A stretch of DNA of 64,000 nucleotides from CBDDFS01 sp965227255 (GCA_965227255.1 CBDDFS010000001.1:310001-374000), one strand, 5' to 3'. Counted from the first letter of the stretch, positions 52,094-63,300 are shown. Notes: generated from the sequence alone by a model not told the origin. Made by a program: numbers and translations.

Positions 52094-53365
52094 ATGGCTG
52101 AAGTAGTAAAAATGCCCAAACTGAGTGACACCATGACTGAAGGTGTTGTTGCAAAGTGGCACAAAAAAGTTGGAGATCAGGTAAACGAAGGTGATCTGTT
52201 AGCAGAGATCGAAACCGATAAGGCTACCATGGAATACGAAACATTCCAGGAAGGTGTTCTGCTTCATCAGGGAGTTGCCGAAGGAAAAACGGCTCCCGTT
52301 GATTCTGTTCTTGCTGTTCTGGGAAAGAAAGGCGAAAAATTTGACGATGTGATCAAAGAAGCCGAGGAAGCTTTAAAATCATCGTCTGCTGAAGAAGAAA
52401 GTCCGGTAGAGTCTCCGGCCGAAAGTCCTGCTCCAGCTCCGGCACCCCTTGCTGAATCACCAAAACCAGCACCCATTGCCAGTGCAGCTCCTCCTCCACT
52501 TCCCGTAGCTTCAACAAGCGAAGGAAGTAATGGTCGAATCAAAGCTTCGCCATTGGCAAAGAAACTGGCTTCAGAAAGAGGAATTGCCTTGAGCATGATC
52601 AGAGGTAGTGGAGAAGGCGGAAGAATCATTAAAAAAGACGTTGAAGAGTTTGTCCCCGGTGGTGGAAGTATGGCTTCTATGATCGAAAGAGCAACGGATC
52701 ATGAGATCACACAAATGAGAAAGGCAATCGGAAGAAGTCTATCCGAAAGTAAATTCTCTGCTCCGCATTTCTATCTCACCATTAGTTTGGATATGGACAA
52801 TGCCATTGCTGCCAGAACGGCCATTAACAATCAGATTGAAGGGAAGATCTCATTCAATGACATGGTTGTGAAAGCAGCGGCTCAGGCCTTGTTAAAACAT
52901 CCACAGATCAATTCATCATGGTTTGGCGACCGAATCAGAAAATACGAGCACGCTCATATTGGAGTGGCAGTTGCCGTTGAAGATGGTTTGCTTGTTCCGG
53001 TAGTTCGACATGCCAATGCAAAGTCATTCGAGCAGATCAATGCCGAAGTGAAAGTATACGCTGAAAAAGCAAGGAACAAACAACTTCAGCCCGAAGATTG
53101 GGAAGGAAGCACATTTACCATCTCTAATCTTGGCATGTTCGGCATTGAAGAATTTACGGCCATTATCAATCCACCGAATGCCTGTATACTTGCCGTGGGT
53201 GGCATCGTTCAAAAACCCGTCGTTAAGAACGGACAAATTGTGGTTGGAAATGTAATGAAAGTGACTCTTTCATGCGATCACAGAGTGGTTGATGGCGCAA
53301 AAGGCTCCGAATTCCTTAAGACTTTCAAAGCGATGATCGAGAATCCGATCACGATGTTCGTTTGA
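52094..53365 (+). CDS. pdhC: Pyruvate dehydrogenase E2, dihydrolipoamide acetyltransferase
   Basis: The 423-residue protein has one lipoyl domain (2-78, lipoylated Lys in EIETDKATME) and an Ala/Pro-rich linker (about 95-140). A peripheral subunit-binding domain follows (about 150-185, KASPLAKKLASERGIALSMIRGSGEGGRI). The catalytic domain ends in the active-site LSCDHRVVDGAKGSEFL. It transfers acetyl groups to CoA. Partner of PdhA. Confidence 0.94.
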   Translation: MAEVVKMPKLSDTMTEGVVAKWHKKVGDQVNEGDLLAEIETDKATMEYETFQEGVLLHQGVAEGKTAPVDSVLAVLGKKGEKFDDVIKEAEEALKSSSAEEESPVESPAESPAPAPAPLAESPKPAPIASAAPPPLPVASTSEGSNGRIKASPLAKKLASERGIALSMIRGSGEGGRIIKKDVEEFVPGGGSMASMIERATDHEITQMRKAIGRSLSESKFSAPHFYLTISLDMDNAIAARTAINNQIEGKISFNDMVVKAAAQALLKHPQINSSWFGDRIRKYEHAHIGVAVAVEDGLLVPVVRHANAKSFEQINAEVKVYAEKARNKQLQPEDWEGSTFTISNLGMFGIEEFTAIINPPNACILAVGGIVQKPVVKNGQIVVGNVMKVTLSCDHRVVDGAKGSEFLKTFKAMIENPITMFV

Positions 53366-53394
53366 TAGAAGGACTCTTTAATTAAATTTACAGG

Positions 53395-55499
53395 ATGAGT
53401 GAAGATGTCCTGAAAACGCCCATTGAATTCCTGAAAGGAGTTGGCCGAAAAGGGCAGAATTACTTCAGAAAGAGCTGAGTATCTTTCGGTTTGAAGACCT
53501 CCTTCTCCACTATCCTTTCCGATACGTTGATAAATCAAGGATCTATAAGATTCGGGAAGTAAACGATACCCTTCTCATGTCCAGATTTTCGGTCGACTCA
53601 AAAACATACAAAAGGTAGGTGGTAAAAGAATGATCCGCGTTACGGCGGAACTGGAAGACGACACCGGTGTCATCGAACTGGTCTGGTTCAAAGGACTGAA
53701 ATGGGTCCTGAATTCAATTAAAGAAGGTCATCTTTATCTTGTTTTTGGCAAGGCATCGCGATTCAAATCGCATTATAATATTGTGCATCCGGAAATGGAG
53801 GGAAAAGAAGGCATGCAGAAGGCCACCGGACCTCCACTCCAACCGGTTTACCCCTCCACAGATAAATTGAATTCGAGTGACTTGCTTCCAGAGCCCAAAG
53901 TAAATTGATGGCCAGGTTGTTAGAAGACAACGCACATTTGATCCATGAAACGCTTTCGCATGATCTCTTATCTGAATTCTCACTTCTTTCCAAAAGAGAG
54001 GCACTCAAACAAATTCATTTTCCCGATTCGAACGACAAATTAAATCGAGCCATTTTCCGCATAAAATTTGAAGAGCTGTTTTTCATTCAGTTGAGACTGA
54101 TCCGTCAGAAGTTGGTCAATCAGCACAAATTCAAAGGCTTCGTATTTGAAAAAATCGGCCCTCTGTTCAATGAATTCTATGAAAAAGTCCTTCCCTTTGA
54201 GTTGACCGGAGCTCAAAAAGAGTTCTCAAAGAAATTCGCAGGGACCTGAACTCCGGAAAACACATGAATCGCCTTTTGCAGGGTGATGTTGGTAGTGGTA
54301 AAACCATGGTAGCCACCATGAGTGCCTTGATGGCTATTGACAACGGATTTCAGTCCTGTGTAATGGCTCCGACTGAAATTTTGGCTATCCAGCATTTTAA
54401 TGGAATTAGCAGTTTGCTTGATCAAATAGGTATAAAATGCCACTTATTAACGGGCTCTACCAAACAGGCGGAGCGGACTGAAATATTCCGAGATCTTGAA
54501 AACGGAGATTGCAAGGTGATCATTGGAACACATGCCTTGCTCGAGGACAAGGTTCAATTTAAAAACCTCGGACTTGCCATCATTGATGAGCAGCATAGAT
54601 TCGGTGTTGCTCAAAGAGCAAGGCTTTGGAAGAAAAATCAAAATCCTCCGCATGTTCTTGTCATGACGGCCACACCCATTCCAAGAACCCTAGCAATGAC
54701 TTTATATGGGGATTTGGACGTTTCCGTCATCGATGAATTGCCTCCCGGAAGAAAACCCATCAAAACCCTGCATAAGACAGAAAAGTCCAGGCTTCATATG
54801 TTCGGATTTGTCGAGCAGGAAATTAAAAAAGGTCGACAGGTTTACATTGTGTATCCACTCATCGAAGAGTCAGAAAAACTGGATTACAAAGATCTTATGG
54901 ACGGGTATGAAAGCATCGTACGCAGATTTCCTAGACCCGACTTTCATGTGAGTATTGTACATGGAAAAATGAAACCGGCCGACAAGGACTTTGAAATGGA
55001 ACGCTTCAAAAAAGGGGAAACGCAGATTCTTGTCGCAACGACAGTAATAGAAGTTGGAGTTGATGTGCCGAATGCTTCTGTAATGGTAATTGAAAGCGCG
55101 GAAAGGTTTGGTCTGTCACAACTTCATCAATTGAGAGGTCGTGTGGGAAGAGGTGCAGAACAATCCTATTGCATACTGATGTCGGGTTATAAATTATCTG
55201 ACGATGGTAGAATGCGTTTGGAAACCATGGTTAAAACAAACGATGGCTTCGAAATTTCTGAGGTTGACCTCAAATTGCGTGGTCCCGGGGATTTCCATGG
55301 AACTCAGCAAAGTGGATTGCCCATGGAACTTCGAATGACAAATCTGGCAAAGGACGGACAGATCCTGGCGGTGGCTAGAAGTGCCGCTCAAAATATGCTG
55401 AAAACCGACCCAAACCTCGAGTCAGAACAACACCGTGTGATTGCTGAAAATTTCAAGAAGCTTTATGCGAGAAAGTTGAATTGGGGAAGAATCTCGTGA
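53395..55499 (+). pseudogene. recG: ATP-dependent DNA helicase RecG with four frameshifts
   Basis: Five consecutive frames read as one RecG. They are MSEDVLKTPIEFLKGVG; then FRFEDLLLHYPFRYVDKSRIY; then KRMIRVTAELEDDTGVIELVWFKG; then the wedge-linked ALKQIHFPDSNDKLNRAIFRIKFEELF; then the helicase part. That last part has RLLQGDVGSGKTMVA, GTHALLEDKVQF, IIDEQHRFGVAQRA, VMTATPIPRTLAM, ATTVIEVGVDVPNASVMVIESAERFGLSQLHQLRGRVGRG. Shifts lie near 53448, 53571, 53878 and 54215. Each is cured by one added base, three of them in short homopolymers. 2105 nt plus four equals 703 codons, the normal RecG length. Errors or recent decay are both possible; coding constraint persists downstream. Confidence 0.9.
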
Positions 55500-55565
55500 T
55501 CTATGATCTATGTTCTATGATTTCAAAAAATCATTTTTTCATCCTTCATCTTTCATTTTTCATCT
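55499..55565. repeat. Two heptamer arrays: ATCTATG (3 copies) and TTCATCT (4 copies)
   Basis: ATCTATG ATCTATG TTCTATG begin on the last base of the recG stop (55499-55519). TTCATCC TTCATCT TTCATTT TTCATCT occupy 55538-55565. They run into the methyltransferase gene, encoding its last residues GKDEK. Confidence 0.8.
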
Positions 55566-56791
55566 TTCCCCTTTTTGCTCCCCTCATAAAGATCATACCC
55601 AAAATATTTACAAGGTATCTTCCCATTATAAAGTTCTCTTCGGGATGAGGTTTTGAGCCCAACGTTCTTCAATGCCTCAATATGGGATGAAAAGATAAAT
55701 GCCCGATGTCCTGTATACTGTGTCTTTAAGGTATCACCAATACCCGAGTACATCTGCTCGATGTCATCTTCCTGAAGTCTTTCGTCGTAAGGAGGATTCA
55801 GGATGATCAATCCATCTTTTGTATTCACCTTAGCTTTCATCACATTCATCTTGGTGAGTTCCACCTTATCATCAAGCCAGAGTTTCGCCAGGGTATTTCT
55901 GGTAATGGAAATAGCTCTGTTGGAAATATCAGAGGCTTCAAGTTTAATGTCGACATCCGACTTTTCTTCAGATTCAAGATTCTTCCTGACCTTCTGAAAG
56001 GCGCCTTCATCATAATTCTTCCAGTTCTGAAAAGAAAAATCCTCTCTCATTTTCTGGGCGTGAATATTATAGGCCATCATTCCCGCTTCTGCAATAAGGG
56101 TTCCGCTTCCACACATTGGATTGATAAAATTGGAATCGGCCTTCCATCCTGTGAGATAAATAAGTCCGGCCGCCAGACACTCATTCAACGGAGCCGCAAA
56201 TGCCATATTCCTGTAGCCTCTCATAAATAGTGGTTGTCCGCTTGAATTTAATGAGATCGTTGCCCGATTTTCACTTATGTAAACATCAATGACCACGTCA
56301 GGACGTTCCTTGTCCACGTTTGGTCTTTTTTTGAATTTCTCCCTGAAACGATCTGCGATGGCATCTTTGGCAACCAAGGCAGGATATTGAGTGTTTTTGA
56401 AAATGTTGCTGAAAACCGCCGTCTTGATAGATATGGTTTTTCTGACTTCAAAAATGTCTTCCCAAACAATGTTCTTAACCTGTTTGTAGAAATCGTCAGA
56501 ATTTCGAAAACGGAAGTTTGAGATATTGACAAGAATGCTTAATGCCGTTCGGCAGGCAAGATTTGCTTTATAAATGCCCTCAAGATCCGTTTCAAAACGC
56601 ACCGCCCTTTTCATCGGACTCACATTTTCAAATCCGAGCCTTTTCAATTCTTCAGCCTGCATCTCTTCCAAGCCAGCCAAGGTTTTGGCTACACAGCGGT
56701 AATATCCTTCTTTCAGTTTGGGAGCTTCTTTCTTTGGCCCCTGGAATTTCTTCTTCGGAAACTTCTTGCCTGGTCTTCGGTCTTTTTGCAT
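55553..56791 (-). CDS. THUMP-domain 23S rRNA guanine methyltransferase-like protein (RlmL-N type)
   Basis: The 412-residue protein has a basic N-terminal tail (KDRRPGKKFPKKKFQGPKK) and a THUMP domain (about 30-190, YRCVAKTLAGLEEMQAEEL). A UPF0020 methyltransferase domain follows with NPMCGSGTLIAEAGMMAYN as SAM motif and catalytic NPPYDERL. It probably makes m2G in 23S rRNA, as the N-terminal half of RlmL does. The C-terminal residues come from a heptamer repeat. Convergent with recG. Confidence 0.9.
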   Translation of the reverse strand: MQKDRRPGKKFPKKKFQGPKKEAPKLKEGYYRCVAKTLAGLEEMQAEELKRLGFENVSPMKRAVRFETDLEGIYKANLACRTALSILVNISNFRFRNSDDFYKQVKNIVWEDIFEVRKTISIKTAVFSNIFKNTQYPALVAKDAIADRFREKFKKRPNVDKERPDVVIDVYISENRATISLNSSGQPLFMRGYRNMAFAAPLNECLAAGLIYLTGWKADSNFINPMCGSGTLIAEAGMMAYNIHAQKMREDFSFQNWKNYDEGAFQKVRKNLESEEKSDVDIKLEASDISNRAISITRNTLAKLWLDDKVELTKMNVMKAKVNTKDGLIILNPPYDERLQEDDIEQMYSGIGDTLKTQYTGHRAFIFSSHIEALKNVGLKTSSRRELYNGKIPCKYFGYDLYEGSKKGKDEK

Positions 56792-56846
56792 CGGATGGCA
56801 AAGGAAATGAATTTAATCAATTGCATAGCAAGAAATGAAGAACTCG

Positions 56847-56936
56847 GGGTATTTGGTGATTAGGTGATTGGGGTATTAGATCCTTTGACTAAAATCTGAT
56901 TAACACATATCACCGAATACCCGAATCTCCGAATAA
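56847..56936. repeat. Inverted octamer-repeat pair
   Basis: GGGTATTTGGTGAT (56847-56860) is followed by GGTGATTG and GGGTATTA units. ATCACCGAATACCC (56909-56922) is its inverted partner with 13 of 14 pairs, followed by TCCGAATA units. Both arms have an 8-nt period. The structure lies between two divergent genes. Confidence 0.7.
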
Positions 56937-56977
56937 CCAATTAAAAAAAATTCGTTTCTTCACCCCAAAATCCCATC

Positions 56978-58729
56978 ATGCAATTCATCGACTGGATCAT
57001 CGTAGCACTCTACCTCTCTGTGTCAATCTATATCGGATTCAGGTATAAGGATCAGGCCGGGAAGAGTTTGAGCGATTTCTTTCTGGGTGGGCGCAATATT
57101 CCCTGGTATATAGCAGGTATTTCCATGGTGGCCACAACCTTTGCTGCCGACACACCTCTGCTGATCACAGAACTGGTTGCCAAGAACGGAATTTCAGGAA
57201 ACTGGCTTTGGTGGAATATGCTGGTGGGTGGTATGCTCACCACATTCTTCTTTGCCCAATATTGGCGAAAATCAGGGGTGATCACCGAACTTGAACTGAT
57301 TGAATTCAGGTATTCAGGAAATGGAGCCCGACTCCTTAGAGGGTTTAAGTCGGTCTACATGGGACTTTTTCTTAATGTCGTCATCATTGGATGGGTGAAT
57401 GCCGCCTTAATGACCATTCTTAAAGTATTTTTTGATCTGGAAGTTTTCGAGGCCATGATGTGGACATTTGGTTTGATGTTTCTGGTTGCTCTCTATAGCT
57501 CACTTTCAGGACTTACAGGGGTTGTAATTACAGATACCGTTCAATTCATCATTGCCATGACGGCTTGCATTATCCTGGCCATACTAGTGCTTTCAACGGA
57601 TCAAGTGGGTGGCATTGAAGGACTCAAATCATCTTTGCCCGATTGGAGGTTTGATTTCTTTCCAAGCATCTCTTCAGAAAATCCTGTTTCTGATGTGGCA
57701 GGTACCTTTAGCGTGACCCTCGGTGCTTTCTTGACATTTGGTCTGGTTCAATGGTGGGCAAGCTGGTATCCCGGAGCTGAACCTGGCGGTGGCGGATATG
57801 TGGCCCAAAGAATCATGGGCACAAAGAATGAAAAGCATGCAGTTTATGCCACACTATTCTTTCAGATCGCGCATTATTGTTTGCGTCCCTGGCCATGGAT
57901 CATAGTTGCCATGGCATCACTTATCCTCTATCCTGAATTACCCATGGAAAGTTCAAGAGAAGGCTTTGTGATGGTCATGAAGGATTATTTACCGGTTGGA
58001 CTAAAAGGATTGTTATTCGTGGCCTTTCTCGCAGCCTACATGTCAACCATTTCAACTCAACTCAATTGGGGCTCAAGTTATCTCACCAACGATCTTTACA
58101 AACGCTTCATTTTTAAGGGAAATGAAGAAGAGGAAGAAAGCCAAAAGAAATTTGTTCAGGTAGGACGAATCTTCACTATTGTGATCATGTTGGTGGCCAT
58201 CTTCTCTACTATGATGATCGGTTCCATAGAAGATGCCGCAAAATTTCTCATCAATTGTGGTGCAGGCCTGGGATTGGTATTGATCCTGCGCTGGTATCAC
58301 TGGCGCATCAATGCCTGGAGTGAGATCACGGCCGTGATCGCACCATTTATTTCCTTTGCATTTTGCCAATTCTATTTGAAACTGGATTTCACTTCAAATT
58401 TCCTGATTACGACTGCTTTTTCAACAATTTCCTGGATTGTTGTTACGGCTCTCACACCGGCAGAGGACGAACAGACTCTTCGATCATTTTACGATCGCGT
58501 TGAACCTTCCGGAAACTGGAAAAAATTCAGGGCACCTGGTAAAGAAAACGGAGACCTCAGGTTTCGATTTATTGCATGGTTTTCTTCTCTGGTAATGACC
58601 TACTGCGCCTTGTTCTTTATTGGTTACATGATCTTCAAGGAATGGACCTGGGCGGGATTGAATGCCGCCCTGCTAGTCATGGCATTTTTTGTACTCAAAT
58701 ACGCCATCGCCAGGATGAAAATCTCTTGA
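56978..58729 (+). CDS. Sodium:solute symporter (SSS family)
   Basis: The 583-residue protein has about thirteen helices. SSS blocks are DWIIVALYLSVSIYIGFRYKD, DFFLGGRNIPWYIAGISMVATTFAADTPL, the GLTGVVITDTVQFIIAM sodium-site helix, and FVAFLAAYMSTISTQLNWGSSYL. GAEPGGGGYVAQRIMGTKNEKHA is typical of the Bacteroidota branch. Na+-driven import; the substrate is not known. Upstream lies the inverted octamer repeat. Confidence 0.92.
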   Translation: MQFIDWIIVALYLSVSIYIGFRYKDQAGKSLSDFFLGGRNIPWYIAGISMVATTFAADTPLLITELVAKNGISGNWLWWNMLVGGMLTTFFFAQYWRKSGVITELELIEFRYSGNGARLLRGFKSVYMGLFLNVVIIGWVNAALMTILKVFFDLEVFEAMMWTFGLMFLVALYSSLSGLTGVVITDTVQFIIAMTACIILAILVLSTDQVGGIEGLKSSLPDWRFDFFPSISSENPVSDVAGTFSVTLGAFLTFGLVQWWASWYPGAEPGGGGYVAQRIMGTKNEKHAVYATLFFQIAHYCLRPWPWIIVAMASLILYPELPMESSREGFVMVMKDYLPVGLKGLLFVAFLAAYMSTISTQLNWGSSYLTNDLYKRFIFKGNEEEEESQKKFVQVGRIFTIVIMLVAIFSTMMIGSIEDAAKFLINCGAGLGLVLILRWYHWRINAWSEITAVIAPFISFAFCQFYLKLDFTSNFLITTAFSTISWIVVTALTPAEDEQTLRSFYDRVEPSGNWKKFRAPGKENGDLRFRFIAWFSSLVMTYCALFFIGYMIFKEWTWAGLNAALLVMAFFVLKYAIARMKIS

Positions 58730-58978
58730 AGTTTAAAGTGCACATCGTTACGACGGACGTCAAACTTTGTAAGTTGTTTTCACGCAGAGTCGTAAAGAGG
58801 CAGAGATTTATCTCTACCGAACTAAATATTCCAAGCCTTTCTTAAGTGGAAAAATTTAAAAAGAACCACCCGTAAAGTCCTATTTATTCTGCATATTTGT
58901 GTTTTGTAAATTGATTAATTTTTTATTAATTGCAGACTAATTGGCGCGTTAATAGAACCTTAGAAAGATAAATCACTC

Positions 58979-59881
58979 ATGAGTTTTAAGAATCGTTTTT
59001 TGGCCATATTTCTGATCGGAGCCCTGGCTATTTCCTGTGGAGATGGTGGCGGTGGCGATGCACCGGTTCAGGATGGTGATGCGGCCCCTAAACAAGACAC
59101 AAAAGAAGATGGCTCGGCCCTGATGGAGATCGAAGGCAAGATGTTCAGCTTTCCTTCACCAGTACAGACAGCTATTTTGATCAAGGATATAGGCACAGAT
59201 TACGATGCTTCTTTGATGAATGATCCCAATGCTTATTCGAAGTATTCAACTTCGTTCAAAAGAGCAATCAATTTGGGAATATATGGCGCCGACCTCGGTT
59301 ATGCCAATATTTATGAGCAGGCTCCGGATGCACTGAAATATTTCAAATCAGTGAAGATGATCGGTGATGAATTGGGTGTGACTGCTTCTTTTGATGAAAA
59401 TCTACTGAAGAGATTCAACGACAACCTTGGAAACAAGGACAGCCTTCTTGCCATGGTGGCAGACGCTTTCCGTGCCAGTGATGCTTATTTAAAAAACAAC
59501 GAGCGTAGTGATGTTGGTGCTTTGGTACTTGCCGGAGGTTGGGTTGAGAGTTTATATTTCACAACAAACATTGCCAATAGTACAAATAATGCTGAATTGG
59601 TCTCCAGGATTGCGGCTCAGAAAAATACTTGCAACAATTTAGTGAAGCTAATGATGCCTTATTACAATAAGGCCGACTATACCGCCTTCATTGACCAGTT
59701 GATGGAATTGAACGAAGTTTTCCAGGGAATCGAAGTGGTTTACACTTGGGAAGAACCAACGGTTGATGAAGCGAACAAGACAACAACCATCAATTCTAAA
59801 ACTGAGTACAGAGTGAGTACGGAACAGTTGAATGATATTACTAACAAGATTAAAATCATCAGGGAGGATCTGATCAGTTAA
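58979..59881 (+). CDS. Lipoprotein, unknown function
   Basis: The 300-residue protein has lipobox AISC and the acidic/Gly-rich linker GDGGGGDAPVQDGDAAP. A mostly helical mature domain (about 50-300) follows, with YANIYEQAPDALKYFKSVKMIGDELGV and LAGGWVESLYF. It is 13 nt upstream of the next secreted protein, so co-transcribed. No family is named. Confidence 0.75.
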   Translation: MSFKNRFLAIFLIGALAISCGDGGGGDAPVQDGDAAPKQDTKEDGSALMEIEGKMFSFPSPVQTAILIKDIGTDYDASLMNDPNAYSKYSTSFKRAINLGIYGADLGYANIYEQAPDALKYFKSVKMIGDELGVTASFDENLLKRFNDNLGNKDSLLAMVADAFRASDAYLKNNERSDVGALVLAGGWVESLYFTTNIANSTNNAELVSRIAAQKNTCNNLVKLMMPYYNKADYTAFIDQLMELNEVFQGIEVVYTWEEPTVDEANKTTTINSKTEYRVSTEQLNDITNKIKIIREDLIS

Positions 59882-59894
59882 AAACTAGAAGAAA

Positions 59895-60314
59895 ATGAAA
59901 TTGAACATTCGAATATTTTCATTGCTTGCCGCAATTTTCTTGTCTGCCGGTGCCTTCGCACAGTGCGATACCATTGCTGACATTTGTGGAAAGCACATGA
60001 CTGCAGATTTCCTTTCTGACGGACAGAATTACAGAGCCCTTCTTCGCGCTGAAGAAATGGCCGAGTTCGACATCGTTCTTTACGGTGGTAGTACCTACAG
60101 AATCAGTGGATGCTCTGGATTGAGTGATGGAAACCTTGTATTCACCATCCTTGATCAGGAAAGAAACATCATCTTCTCAAACGAAGATCATGAAATGGCA
60201 CCTTATTGGGACTTCAGCGTCTCAAGTACGCTCGATGCCATTGTTGAAGCCAGACTCAAACCCAGTGATGCAGAATCCGGCTGTGCCGTGATGCTGATAG
60301 GCTTCAGGCAATAG
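59895..60314 (+). CDS. Small secreted protein, unknown function
   Basis: The 139-residue protein has a signal peptide ending AGAFAQ. The mature domain is beta-rich with four Cys (QCDTIADICGKH, SGCSGL, SGCAVML) and the EFDIVLYGGSTYRISGCSGLSDGNL core. Probably periplasmic. It forms a two-gene unit with the lipoprotein upstream and is followed by a terminator. Confidence 0.7.
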   Translation: MKLNIRIFSLLAAIFLSAGAFAQCDTIADICGKHMTADFLSDGQNYRALLRAEEMAEFDIVLYGGSTYRISGCSGLSDGNLVFTILDQERNIIFSNEDHEMAPYWDFSVSSTLDAIVEARLKPSDAESGCAVMLIGFRQ

Positions 60315-60336
60315 AAAAACAAGAACTTCACGAAAG

Positions 60337-60369
60337 AGACACCATTCAAATGTTTGGTGTCTTTTTTTT
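60337..60369 (+). terminator. Intrinsic terminator
   Basis: AGACACCA (60337-60344) pairs with TGGTGTCT (60355-60362), 10-nt loop, followed by a long T run. It ends the unit whose last gene stops at 60314. Confidence 0.88.
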
Positions 60370-60398
60370 ATATTCACATCCCATTCAATTAAAAGCAC

Positions 60399-63300
60399 AT
60401 GAGTGAGAATATTCTGAAGGCTTTAATGCAGCTTTTTGCCATCGTCGCCGAGGTAGAAGGCATTTCTAAGAACAGCCGAAATATTGTAGAATCTTTCCTG
60501 AAAGAGCAACTCAATCAGGAATTAGTTGAAGAGTATCTCGCTCTCTTCGACGAGTTTGTCGAAAAGCAAAAGGGTAAATCCGGAAAGAAAAAAACTTCTG
60601 TAAGCTCCGTTCGGGTTATTCGTATCGGTTCTGAGATCAATGAAGAGCTTGAACAAAAACAGAAGGTGGTTGTGCTTGTCCGTCTTCTTGAGTTTATCTA
60701 TGGTGACGGTACAGATGCTAGTGAACAGGAATGGGAGTTCGTAAAAACGGTTCATGAGCTTTTCAATATTCCCGACGATGAATTCGAAGCTTGTGCTGAG
60801 CTGGTAAAGACTCCGCTAGGAGAAAAACTGGATGCAGATAAAGTCCTCATAATAAACAGTGCTGAGAATCCGGAATTCAAAAAGTCAAAACATATTCATG
60901 CCGATGGCATGGGCGATAGTGAAGTTCGGATCCTCGACGTGAAGAGTGTAAAACTCTTCCTGATGAAATACGTTGGTACTCAGGAATTGTACCTAAACGG
61001 ACAGGTCCTTACTCCAGAGAGAACCAATGTTCTGAACCAGGGTTCCTCTTTGAGAAGTCAAAAAGTCAATCCGATCTACTACAGTGATATTCTCAGCACA
61101 TTCATGTCTGACAGCGCTGCGGAGAAGATCGTATTTGAGGTTAAGGACCTTAATTACGTCTTCAAAGGAGGTAATATCGGAATGCATCCATTCAGCTTCA
61201 CAGAAGAGAGTGGTAAGCTTTTTGGTATCATGGGAGCCAGTGGAGCCGGAAAGTCCACCATGCTTAATCTCTTGAATGGAAACTACGTTCCCACGCAAGG
61301 AACGGTGAGCATCAATGGAGTTAATATTCATGATCCCAGTCAGGCCGACAGGATTGAAGGTGTGATCGGTTTCGTGTCCCAGGACGACCTGCTCATTGAA
61401 GAATTATCGGTCTTTCAGAACTTGTACTACAATGCCAAATTGTGTTTCGACAAACTTTCTGATGAAGAGATCGTAAAACTCGTTGAAGACACATTGCACA
61501 ATCTAGGACTCTTCGAAACAAGAGATCTGAGAGTTGGGAGTCCGCTTGATAAGACAATTTCCGGTGGACAAAGGAAGAGACTGAATATTGCCCTTGAATT
61601 GATCAGGGAGCCGGCTGTCCTTTTTGTGGATGAACCTACATCGGGACTGTCTTCCAGGGATTCGGAGAACATCATGGACTTGCTCAAGCAGCTTGCTCTC
61701 AAAGGAAAACTTGTATTTGTCGTAATTCACCAACCTTCTTCGGATATCTATAAGATGTTCGACAAATTACTCATCCTTGATACCGGTGGATTCCCGATCT
61801 ATCTTGGTGATCCGGTTGAAGCCATCATCTATTTCAAGAAGATGATTAACCACGTGAATGCCAATGAAAGTGAATGCGTGACCTGTGGTAATGTGAATCC
61901 GGAACAGGTCTTCAACATCATTGAATCCAAGGTGGTGGATGAATACGGTAATCTTACAAAGAACAGAAAGGTCTTACCGAAGGAATGGTATAGCCATTAT
62001 CTTGAAAACTTCAAGGATACTGTTACACGGGTGACGAATTCGGTGAGTGATTATAAGTCGACATTCAACATCCCGAATAAATTCAAGCAGTTTAAGGTCT
62101 TTATCACCAGAGATGTGCTGTCGAAACTCACGAATCGACAGTACCTAATGATCAATTTATTAGAGGCTCCCCTACTCGCTTTTATTCTGTCTTTCATTGT
62201 CAAATATTACAATTCAGATGCCTCACATGAGATAGGGTATATTTTGCGTGAAAACGAGAATATTCCTGCCTACATCTTCATGGCGGTAATTGTAGCCCTC
62301 TTTATTGGTCTTACTGTCAGTGCAGAAGAGATCATTCGCGATCAGAAAATTCTGAAACGGGAAAAATTCCTGAATTTGAGTCGGGATAGCTACTTATTGA
62401 GCAAGATTTCAGTCATGTTCGTGCTTTCCGCTATTCAAAGTTTCACATTCGTATTGGTGGGTAACTGGTTCCTGGAAATAAAGGGACTCATGTTCGACTA
62501 CTGGCTGGTTCTTTTCTCCACTGCCTGTTTCGCAAATATGCTGGGCTTGAATATATCCGCGAGTTTTAACTCAGCCGTAACCATCTATATTCTGATTCCT
62601 TTCCTCATCATCCCTCAACTTATTCTTTCCGGGGTGATCGTAAAATTCGACAAACTGAATCCGGTGATTACTGTACACAACTCAGTACCGGTCTGGGGTG
62701 AGGTAATGGCATCCCGATGGGCATTTGAGGCATTGGCTGTAGATCAGTTCAAGAACAATGACTTCGAAAAAGACTATTACTACTACGACAAGGAGATGAG
62801 ACTTGCCGAATACAAGAAAAACTACTGGATCTCATCTATGAAGAGCAAGGTAAGCTCATTGCAGAGTCAACTCAGCGATCCTTCCCAGATGAAAGATCAC
62901 GACTTGAATCTTCTCAGAAATGAATTGTTGATGGAATTCGATAATACACCATCGATAAAATTTGCGAAAAGAGCGGAGATTGAGTCATTGAGCAGAGAAA
63001 CACTGACAAAAGAATTAATTACGGACATCAAGGATTATCTGATCGTGTTGAACAAATATTACATCAAACGCTTCAATAAGTTCTATGAAGAAAAAGATGT
63101 GCTCACATCCAAAAGGAACAGAACCCCGGAAGCAAAAGAGGAATATGTAGCGATGAAAAACGCTTATCAAAATGATGCCCTTTCGGATCTGGTAACGGAT
63201 AAAAACGAATTCAACAGAATCCTTGAGGTAGATGAAAGACTATACATGAACAATAATCCTGTATACAAAGATGCCTCTGGCTTCAGAGCTCATTTCTTCG

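Noticed and set aside
58730..58978. Small gene or RNA in the 249-nt gap
   Set aside because: Frames here lack start signals and composition; only a possible repeat fragment and an AT-rich upstream region were seen.
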